NCBI GenBank assembly: GCA_944332075.1
Contig: CALVJL010000009.1
Location: 1 to 57,191, forward strand
Length of the DNA stretch: 57,191 bases
Direction of reading: 5' to 3'
Source of the DNA: an uncultured Bacilli bacterium
GTDB lineage: Bacteria; Bacillota_I; Bacilli_A; RFN20; CAG-449
Numbering within the stretch: the stretch's first letter is position 1; every line of letters starts with the position of its first letter. The notes under the pieces were generated by a model that saw nothing but the letters and a program-made list of their open reading frames with translations, had not been told where the DNA came from and did not search any database. The translations under genes and the position numbers were made by a program. Shown in pieces: positions 50,371 to 57,191 of this stretch.

Positions 50371-52356
50371 ATGAAAAAAAATTTGGTGTTTAGGAAATCG
50401 ACAGAATATATAACATTTATATTTTTCTATATCATATTGCAAGTAATTCAATATGCATATATTTTTCATGAATTCATACCGACTTACTTTTTTTGTGATT
50501 TACTTTTGATTGCTGCATTAGCGTGTCCTATTTTCTTTTTCAAATCTTCACTTTTTGATTATATTTATTTTGATAGTATCATGCTTTTATTTGCTGTTTT
50601 AGTTGGGGCAAATTGCATGTTTTATCATAATTTTGGTACCATTTTTTCTTTGTTAAACTTATCGTTTTTTAATCACGGTGCCGCGATTGCTGGTGATCCA
50701 AGCTACTATGATTTTGCTTTGCTTTCATTAATTGTGCTTGTCTATGGTTTATTTGTGGCATCGCTATTTTTTATTAACAAAGTATTATTTAAAATCGACC
50801 AGCCATCTGATTTTAGAAGAAATAAGGTTAATACAAAAGGTCATCCATTTTTGACATTAGGGTTAATCGCCTGTTTATTAGGAAGTTATACTCTTTCAAT
50901 GTATTCTATTAATGATGATGGATTTGGTAGTTCGGTTGAGGATATTGTAACTATTTCTAAAAATAACAATTTTTCTCGTTATGGAATGATGTCGTATTAT
51001 ATCAAAGAACTTGACTATATACTTAATGGTGCACCAAAGCCAGATGAACAAAAAATGATAGATTATTTCAAGAAAAAGGTTGATTATCAAAATTCTTTTA
51101 CCGGACTTTTAGAAGGTAAAAATGTTTTTGTGATTATGATTGAAACCGGTGACGATTTGATGATTAATGAATATTTGACACCGAATATGTATGCATTAAC
51201 ACAAGATTCTCTTTATTGCGAGAATACTTTATCGAAAAATAAGACAAATATTTCTGAATTTATTGGATTAACTGGATCGGCTCCGACAGCTGGGGTTTTG
51301 GCATCGCGTTATGACTATAATCTACCATATTCCTTAGTTAGCCAGCTAAATAACATCGATTATCACACAATGTATTTTCATGATACTAGCGCCGAGCCTG
51401 AACATAACATGGATTTATATGGACGTGAAGTATTAATGCCTAAACTCGGATTTGATAATAGTTATTTCCATGAAGATTTATTTGGTGAAGATTATCCAAT
51501 GTGGGATTGGACAGGTAATTATACTTTTGATTCAATAACTATGCCAATCGTTACAGATACTATTCTCCAAAGCGATGAACCATTTTTTGCTTTCTATACA
51601 TCTTTATCAATGCATGGCCCATACGCTAATCGCGCTAATCAAAAAACTTTAGAAGAGATGTATGGTGAAAAGTTAGAATATGCTAAAGAAAATAATCTTT
51701 GGCGTAACCCATTAGAAATATATGCTCCTATTGATGCTCCATGCGTTGATACTTATATGATGTGCGCGATGGATTTTGATAAGGCATTAGGAGAGATGTT
51801 TGAAAGATTTGAAGAAGAAGGAAAACTTGACGATACCTTATTTGTTATCTATGGCGACCACGACATGTACTATCCTGGCTATAGCGGAAGATGTTTAAAT
51901 CAATTAATTTCGCGTCATGATAAAGAGGATAAATATTATTCAGATATCTATACGACAACTCTATTCTTTAAAAATGATGATTTACTCGATTATTACGTCG
52001 ATAAATACCATACTAATGTTTATAGCCGTCTCACTTCACCTTATAATGTCGTACCGACTGTTTTAGATTTATTAGGAATCAACTACAATCCTAACTTTTA
52101 TATCGGAAGCAGTCTTTTCAGTAAACAGATGGAAGAGGTTCAAGTTTTCTTTTCCATTGAAATATCAGCTTTTTTTGATAAATACTATTGGTCATTTGCT
52201 GAAGATAAGATCAGCCGCGTTTTTATTAGCTATGGTGAGAAGATTGAAGATTTTTTGGATGCTGTTTCTGAAATAGCAGAAAAGCAGAGCTATCTAGACA
52301 CAATTTTGACTACAGATTATTTTTCAACATATGATTATGACGATTTTATGCCTTAA
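50371..52356 (+). CDS. LtaS-like membrane sulfatase-fold enzyme, copy 1
   Basis: Encodes about 661 residues. I start at 50371 because the paralogue begins in the same way (MK followed by a short basic segment and helix 1), and the ATG at 50338 lies in the terminator. No ribosome site is visible. Five N-terminal transmembrane helices lead to an extracellular alkaline-phosphatase/sulfatase-fold domain: VIMIETGDD, nucleophile T292 in NKTNISEF, SMHGPYAN and the metal-binding D496-H497 in IYGDHDMYY. Lipoteichoic acid synthases and phosphoglycerol transferases have this layout and move glycerol-phosphate from phosphatidylglycerol. The GDHD-type metal site is intact, so it is probably active. Confidence 0.88.
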   Translation: MKKNLVFRKSTEYITFIFFYIILQVIQYAYIFHEFIPTYFFCDLLLIAALACPIFFFKSSLFDYIYFDSIMLLFAVLVGANCMFYHNFGTIFSLLNLSFFNHGAAIAGDPSYYDFALLSLIVLVYGLFVASLFFINKVLFKIDQPSDFRRNKVNTKGHPFLTLGLIACLLGSYTLSMYSINDDGFGSSVEDIVTISKNNNFSRYGMMSYYIKELDYILNGAPKPDEQKMIDYFKKKVDYQNSFTGLLEGKNVFVIMIETGDDLMINEYLTPNMYALTQDSLYCENTLSKNKTNISEFIGLTGSAPTAGVLASRYDYNLPYSLVSQLNNIDYHTMYFHDTSAEPEHNMDLYGREVLMPKLGFDNSYFHEDLFGEDYPMWDWTGNYTFDSITMPIVTDTILQSDEPFFAFYTSLSMHGPYANRANQKTLEEMYGEKLEYAKENNLWRNPLEIYAPIDAPCVDTYMMCAMDFDKALGEMFERFEEEGKLDDTLFVIYGDHDMYYPGYSGRCLNQLISRHDKEDKYYSDIYTTTLFFKNDDLLDYYVDKYHTNVYSRLTSPYNVVPTVLDLLGINYNPNFYIGSSLFSKQMEEVQVFFSIEISAFFDKYYWSFAEDKISRVFISYGEKIEDFLDAVSEIAEKQSYLDTILTTDYFSTYDYDDFMP

Positions 52357-52430
52357 ATAACTTAATTTAACAAAGAATGCTTATCAAAAAAAACAAATGA
52401 ATATATAATATCTTAATATAAAGAGGGATT

Positions 52431-54380
52431 ATGAAAGCGTTTTTAAATGTCAAAAAATTTGCTGAGATAATTTGCTATCTAGTATTTTTTTTAATTTTCC
52501 AAATTATTATCTTTGAAAAGATGTTTGGGTTATTTTTACCATCTTACTTGATTTTAGATTTTCTTTTGTCGCTTGCTTTTGCATCTGTAATCTTTTTTTT
52601 CAAAAAAGGTTACCTAGATATTATCTACTTAAGTGTTTTGACTTTAGTGACAACAGTATTAGTAATCGCTAATGGGGTATTTTATGAAAATTTTGGAACG
52701 ATTTTTTCTCTTTATAATTTAGCGATTGCTTCACAGGGCATGAGCGTTATTAATAATCCGGACTATTTCGATTTCACTTTTATCGCGATAATTGTTTCTT
52801 TATATATTCTTAGCGTTATTTGCTTGATTTTGATTAATTTCTTTTTCCGAAAAAGTAATTATCCAAAACTTAGTAAATCTCTAGCGTTACTTCCAGTTAT
52901 GACATTAATTGTCGTTTATACTTTTTCCTTTGGTTTAGTAAATAATCGCCTTAATGATTTTGATGGTGATACTGTTATATCTATTCTTCGCAGCCATAAT
53001 TACTCTGAATACGGGACATATTCTTATTATTTGCAAGAAATAAATTATCTGCTTTTTGGAGAAAAACTGCCTTCAGATGAATCGATGAAATCATTTTTTA
53101 GTCAAGAAAAACAACAAAAGAATGAATTTACGGGATTACTAGAAGGTAAAAATGTGTTTACGATTATGATTGAAACCGGCGATGATTTCATGATAAATGA
53201 ATATTTAACACCTAATATGTATCAGTTGACAAAAGATGCGATTTATTGCACGAATAATTATTCAAAAAATAAGACAAATATGACGGAATTTATCGGTATA
53301 ACTGGATCTGCTCCATCAATTGGTATTTTGCCTGAACGCTATAGTTATAATTTGCCTTATGCTGCTACCGAATTATTGAAAGATGATTACGAAACTTATT
53401 ATTTTCACGATACAAGTTCCTTGCCTGGCATGGACAGAGATATTTATGATCGAGAAATTTTAATGCCTAAATTAGGATTTGAACACTGCTACTTTCACGA
53501 GGATTTATATGGCAAAGATTATCCGATTTGGTCATGGGAAGGCGATTATATTTCTGACTGTGAAACCTTACCATTAGTAAGTGATGTCTTATTAAAAAGC
53601 GAAGAACCATTTTATGCTTTTTATACATCTTTATCAATGCATGGTCCATATTCAGATCGAAAGAACGCTGGTGAATTATATCAAAAATATGGTGAAAAAT
53701 TGAGCTACGCTAAAGAAAATAACCTTTGGATAAATCCATTGGATGAAACTAGTCCTATCAACGCTTCATGCATTGATATTTATATGATGAGCGCGATGGA
53801 TTTTGACAAAGCCTTGGGTAACCTTTTCCAAAGCTTTGAAGATGCAGGTAAAATGGATGACACTCTATTTATTTTGTTTGGTGATCACGATATTTATTAT
53901 CCTGGTAATGATGGAGAATGCCTTAATCAGCTATTAGCTAACCGCGAAGATAAACTCTATAGCGATATTTATACGACGACTTTATTTTTGAAAAATCCAT
54001 TGTTAGAGGAAACATATTTAAGCAAATATGGCACAAATCAATATGAAATCTTCTCTTCTCCTTACGATTTATTGCCGACTATGCTAGATTTATTAAATGT
54101 GGATTACAACCCAACCTTTTATCTCGGTGAGTCGCTTTTTAATAAAAGTGATGAAGGAATTTATTCATTTTATTCTGATGAATTATCAATTTGCTTCAAT
54201 GAATTTTATTTATCATTAGATGGTGAAACAATTTATCGAACATTTAAATCCGGACAAGATAAAGAAAAGTTCTTATCAGTAACAAGAAAAATTCTTTCCA
54301 AGCAAGCACATCTTGATTTAATAATGACTTCTAATTATTTTGATAATCACGAATTTGAAAATTATTGGATGGTGAAATAG
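52431..54380 (+). CDS. LtaS-like membrane sulfatase-fold enzyme, copy 2
   Basis: Encodes 649 residues after AGAGGGATT. It is a close paralogue of the preceding gene along its whole length, sharing FTGLLEGKNVF, MIETGDDFMINEYLTPNMYQ and FYTSLSMHGPYS. T282 in NKTNMTEF is the predicted nucleophile and D485-H486 in LFGDHDIYYPG are metal ligands. The five-helix N-terminus is kept. The tandem pair probably arose by duplication and may split polymer priming and elongation, as reported for some paired LTA enzymes, or act on different substrates. The DUF1963 gene starts directly after its stop codon. Confidence 0.9.
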   Translation: MKAFLNVKKFAEIICYLVFFLIFQIIIFEKMFGLFLPSYLILDFLLSLAFASVIFFFKKGYLDIIYLSVLTLVTTVLVIANGVFYENFGTIFSLYNLAIASQGMSVINNPDYFDFTFIAIIVSLYILSVICLILINFFFRKSNYPKLSKSLALLPVMTLIVVYTFSFGLVNNRLNDFDGDTVISILRSHNYSEYGTYSYYLQEINYLLFGEKLPSDESMKSFFSQEKQQKNEFTGLLEGKNVFTIMIETGDDFMINEYLTPNMYQLTKDAIYCTNNYSKNKTNMTEFIGITGSAPSIGILPERYSYNLPYAATELLKDDYETYYFHDTSSLPGMDRDIYDREILMPKLGFEHCYFHEDLYGKDYPIWSWEGDYISDCETLPLVSDVLLKSEEPFYAFYTSLSMHGPYSDRKNAGELYQKYGEKLSYAKENNLWINPLDETSPINASCIDIYMMSAMDFDKALGNLFQSFEDAGKMDDTLFILFGDHDIYYPGNDGECLNQLLANREDKLYSDIYTTTLFLKNPLLEETYLSKYGTNQYEIFSSPYDLLPTMLDLLNVDYNPTFYLGESLFNKSDEGIYSFYSDELSICFNEFYLSLDGETIYRTFKSGQDKEKFLSVTRKILSKQAHLDLIMTSNYFDNHEFENYWMVK

Positions 54381-54920
54381 ATGAAAACGTATCTCTGCCT
54401 TGAATTAAAAAAACAAAAGAAAGTTTCGCCGCTTGGGCGTAGCTGTTTTTTTGGTGATCCAGATTTTTATGAAATGGATAATTCCTATCAAGACGATGAT
54501 TTTTTTGTTTGCCAAATCAATCTTAGCGATATTCGAGAAAAAATTAATTCAGTTTACCTTCCTCCAAAGGGCTTGCTTTACTTTTTTATCTCATTAAAAG
54601 ATATGAAAGGTAAAGTTATCTATCGGGATTTCGATAATGCCGATAATTTGGAAAGAATCGCGTTTAATGAGGGTTTTTCCTTCCATCAAAAAGAATATAA
54701 AATCAATTTTACTTCTCATCATCATCACAAAGATTTTATGATGCTTTATGAAAATGAACGCCTCACCGGAATCAAAGTCGATGAAGTAGTTCTTTTAAAA
54801 TTACACTTTAAGCACTTTCTAAATAATAATAAAAAATTCTTTCTTTATTATGTCATTACTAAAGATGACTTGATGAAAAGAGTTTACGATAATGTTCGGA
54901 CATTAATCGTTTACCGTTAA
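54381..54920 (+). CDS. DUF1963 (YwqG-like) protein
   Basis: Encodes 179 residues and begins at the base after the LtaS-like stop codon. The core DFFVCQINLSDIREKINS, then YLPPKGLLYFFISLKDM, matches the Q-x-N-L...LP-x-x-G-L-L-x-F-F-I pattern of DUF1963. The N-terminal PLGRSCFFGDPDFY fits the GG-x-P part of that family in altered form. The C-terminal half (TSHHHHKDFMMLYENERL) has a His-rich loop of unknown meaning. The family is cytoplasmic and of unknown biochemical function. It is probably cotranscribed with the LtaS-like gene. Confidence 0.75.
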   Translation: MKTYLCLELKKQKKVSPLGRSCFFGDPDFYEMDNSYQDDDFFVCQINLSDIREKINSVYLPPKGLLYFFISLKDMKGKVIYRDFDNADNLERIAFNEGFSFHQKEYKINFTSHHHHKDFMMLYENERLTGIKVDEVVLLKLHFKHFLNNNKKFFLYYVITKDDLMKRVYDNVRTLIVYR

Positions 54921-54927
54921 AATACGT

Positions 54928-54933
54928 TATAAT
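54928..54933 (+). promoter_or_regulatory. -10 element directly before topB
   Basis: TATAAT ends seven bases before the topB ATG, and no ribosome site is present, so transcription would start at or next to the start codon. The -35 is weak. Confidence 0.45.
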
Positions 54934-54940
54934 TATTAAT

Positions 54941-57100
54941 ATGTATAAACTAATTATTGCTGAAAAGCCGTCTTTAGCGCGAAACATTTTAGCGGCTATC
55001 GATGGGACAGAAAAAAGAAATGATGGTTATTATGAGATAGGTGATTATTTAATTACCTATGCTTTTGGTCATCTTTTTACTTTATATGACGTGGAACAAT
55101 ATCTTCCTGATTATGATAAAGAGAAAAAGTATCGCTGGACTCTAGATAATCTTCCATTTTATCCAGAAAAATTTCGGTTTGGATTATCACACGATGAGGG
55201 GATAATTAAACAATTTAAGATTATTCGCGACTTGATAAATAGACAGGATGTCGAGATGGTTATCAATGCTGGAGACTCTGACCGCGAGGGTGAAATCATC
55301 GTCAGAATTATTGTTTCATACGCGATGAAAAATAGTAAACCGATTAAACGGTTATGGATGCCTGATCAAACAAAAAAGACTATTGGCGAAGAGTTAAGCA
55401 GACTTCAAGATGATTCTTATTATGATAATCTCGCTTTTGAAGGTTATGCTCGGACTTATATCGACTGGCTATACGGAATTAATTTAACGCGTTTAGCTTC
55501 AATTAAAAGCCATACTCTTTTAAGGGTCGGCCGAGTTATCTCTCCAATCGTTAAAGCGATTTATGATAAGGAAATGTCGATTATTAACTTCGTAAAAGAA
55601 AAATATTATGTTCTTTCAAGCAAAGAAAAGACCAATGGCGAAGTCGTTGAATTAGTTAGCAAAGTTGAATTCAAAGCCGATGAATTAGATCAAGCCAAGA
55701 CTCTCGCGGATATCTATAATGGCGAGAAAGCATATGTGACTAAGATTTCCTTAGAAAATAAAACAATTCCGTCTCCAAGACTTTTTTCGCTTAGCAAATT
55801 ACAAGGCGTACTTGGAAAAAAGTATAAGATGAGCTTGGAACATTCTTTAAAAATTGTTCAGTCTCTTTATGAAAAAGGGTATGTTTCATATCCGCGTACC
55901 CCGTCTGAATATTTGGCGACTAATGAAAAAGGAAAGTTTAAAGAAATTATCGCTTCATTTCAAAAACTTGGAGTTAAAATTAATTTTAAAGATAATAAAT
56001 TTATTTTTGATGATAGCAAAATTGAATCGCATTCGGCCTTGACCCCAACTTATAAAATTCCTAAGAAAAGCGATTTAAGCGAAGAAGAATATCAGGTCTA
56101 TAAAACGATTGTTAATCGCTTCTTTGCGGTTTTTGCCTCGGAGATGTGCGTTGTCGCAAAGACAAATATGGAAATATCTTTAGGTAAAAGAGAAGTATTT
56201 CGCTTAAATGGAGAGACGGTGATTACTCCAGGTTGGACTAGTTTTGACGAACGCGAACGTAAAGAAAAAATCTTACCGAAATTAAATCAAGGCGATGAAG
56301 TTATGATTAAATTTGCTCCTTTAGAAAAGGAAACAAAACCTCCAAAGCGTTATTCGGTTGAAAGCTTTAATAACTTTTTAAAAAATCCTTTCCGGGAACA
56401 ATTAGAGAAAAAAGATAATGATGATAATCCTAATGACGATGAAGATTATAAAGCGGTTTTTGAAGGTATTGAATTAGGTACAGAAGCGACGAGATCAACA
56501 ATTATTGATAATGCGGTTAAGCAAGGTTATATCTCATTGAAGGATAATACCTATAAACTAGAACCGATGGGCAAATATTATGTTGAGACTCTGACTGCGC
56601 TTAATTTGCTATTAGCTAAAGAAAAGACGGCATTACTTGGTAAATCGTTAAAGAAAGTATACCGTAAGGAAATTACCATCGATGATGCTGTTAAAGTAGC
56701 TGAAGAGGAAATAAGTTCATTATTTAATCAAATCGATAATAATGCAGCAATCGGTTTTCCTCCAAAAATTTTTGAAGTCGACAAAGCGCATACTCTTTGT
56801 AAATGCCCGCGTTGTTCCTATCCGATTGCTATTAGTGAAAAGGGATATCGCTGCGTTAATTCAGCTTGTTCGCTTTCACTTTTTAAGGATAATCACCTCT
56901 TTGCTTCTCTTAATAAAAAAATTACCAACAAAATCGCTAAAGAGATATTTACTAAAGGCGAAATAACTTTTGATGATTTAGTTTCAAAGAAAACGGGAAA
57001 TCAGTACAAAGCTACATTAAAAGCCGATTTTAAAGATAAGTACGTGAATTTTCATTTTGTCTTTGATAATAATGAGACAAATAAAAATCAAGGTAAATAA
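54941..57100 (+). CDS. topB: DNA topoisomerase III
   Basis: Encodes 719 residues, a normal length. The TOPRIM domain has IIAEKPSLARNIL and the acidic triad region INAGDSDREGEIIVR. The catalytic Tyr is Y317 in GYVSYPRTPSEYL. LEHSLKIVQSLYEKGY and GTEATRSTIIDNAVKQGYIS are type IA hallmarks, and the C-terminus has one zinc-ribbon unit (CKCPRCSYPI ... CVNSAC). It relaxes negative supercoils and decatenates by passing single strands. Lack of a ribosome site and closeness of the -10 suggest a leaderless transcript, unless it is read from the upstream genes. An IS-like end begins 14 bases after its stop codon. Confidence 0.95.
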   Translation: MYKLIIAEKPSLARNILAAIDGTEKRNDGYYEIGDYLITYAFGHLFTLYDVEQYLPDYDKEKKYRWTLDNLPFYPEKFRFGLSHDEGIIKQFKIIRDLINRQDVEMVINAGDSDREGEIIVRIIVSYAMKNSKPIKRLWMPDQTKKTIGEELSRLQDDSYYDNLAFEGYARTYIDWLYGINLTRLASIKSHTLLRVGRVISPIVKAIYDKEMSIINFVKEKYYVLSSKEKTNGEVVELVSKVEFKADELDQAKTLADIYNGEKAYVTKISLENKTIPSPRLFSLSKLQGVLGKKYKMSLEHSLKIVQSLYEKGYVSYPRTPSEYLATNEKGKFKEIIASFQKLGVKINFKDNKFIFDDSKIESHSALTPTYKIPKKSDLSEEEYQVYKTIVNRFFAVFASEMCVVAKTNMEISLGKREVFRLNGETVITPGWTSFDERERKEKILPKLNQGDEVMIKFAPLEKETKPPKRYSVESFNNFLKNPFREQLEKKDNDDNPNDDEDYKAVFEGIELGTEATRSTIIDNAVKQGYISLKDNTYKLEPMGKYYVETLTALNLLLAKEKTALLGKSLKKVYRKEITIDDAVKVAEEEISSLFNQIDNNAAIGFPPKIFEVDKAHTLCKCPRCSYPIAISEKGYRCVNSACSLSLFKDNHLFASLNKKITNKIAKEIFTKGEITFDDLVSKKTGNQYKATLKADFKDKYVNFHFVFDNNETNKNQGK

Positions 57101-57114
57101 AAAATCCAGCCATC

Positions 57115-57191
57115 TTGAACTGCTCCTTGTCAAGTAGACAGGAAAAAGTATAAAAATAATTAATTAAAAGTAAATATAATTTGAATAGGAA
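57115..57191. mobile_element. Right terminal inverted repeat, probable IS3/IS150-type insertion sequence end
   Basis: This is the exact reverse complement of bases 1-77. It opens TTGAACTGCTCC and continues into AT-rich sequence. The element tip lies 14 bases after the topB stop codon, inside what looks like the start of a terminator (aaaaatccagcc). Only one end of the element is visible. Confidence 0.65.

Noticed and set aside
1-57191. CRISPR arrays, tRNA and rRNA genes
   Set aside because: No regularly spaced repeats and no cloverleaf or rRNA core sequences were seen on reading both strands; a covariance-model scan was not possible.

Overview
The window looks like one assembled contig from a low-G+C, Gram-positive-type anaerobe of the gut, probably an uncultured Bacilli lineage related to Erysipelotrichales, RF39 or Mollicutes. 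The reasons are very AT-rich genes and spacers, GGAGG-type ribosome sites, lipoteichoic-acid-synthase-like enzymes, single-membrane lipoproteins, a flavodiiron protein and an arabinose pathway. TGG encodes Trp and TGA is not read through, so the code appears standard. The taxonomy is inference. The first and last 77 bases are perfect inverted copies of one sequence that resembles the end of an IS3/IS150-type element, so the window is probably bounded by two inverted copies of that element.

From 0.1 to 7.4 kb lies accessory material: a surface lipoprotein with Ig-like and beta-propeller parts, three small HTH regulators, a PH-domain protein, an uncharacterised coiled-coil/membrane pair and a 5'-truncated IS1634-type transposase. 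From 7.6 to 13.9 kb there is a block with clearly higher G+C: a LytTR response regulator, a GHKL sensor kinase, a lipoprotein and a membrane-anchored GH3 glycosidase with reversed domain order. Two diverged copies of the first ~50 codons of an RlmD/RumA-type methyltransferase bracket this block in the same orientation. From 14 to 21.6 kb lie an AAA_14 ATPase, a DUF1828 protein, gene fragments, small membrane proteins, half of a cation exchanger, an ADP-ribosylglycohydrolase and a flavodoxin.

From 21.6 to 31.4 kb is the most unusual part. It holds pepC and a tightly coupled minus-strand operon: flavin reductase, a TIR domain fused to a methyltransferase, a 958-residue membrane protein with a Rossmann-like motif and an RyR-like motif, and a smaller RyR-like protein. 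Beside it are a lipoprotein ending in a barnase-like RNase domain and a ~600-nt structured RNA closed by a 25-bp end-to-end helix, for which the ROOL class is the best candidate. The TIR/methyltransferase/RyR operon is the best candidate for an undescribed, defence-like signalling system.

From 31.4 kb to the end the genes look like ordinary chromosome: an acetyltransferase, paired chromate transporters, exonuclease III, a MarR-controlled MacB/FtsX-type ABC transporter, a ZIP metal transporter, a MarR-controlled heterodimeric ABC exporter and a flavodiiron protein. They are followed by an arabinose locus (AraC-type regulator, fused ribulokinase/ribulose-5-phosphate epimerase, esterase, arabinose isomerase), two tandem LtaS-like enzymes, a DUF1963 protein and topoisomerase III. 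No tRNA, rRNA or CRISPR array was recognised. All calls come from reading sequence; no database search was run.
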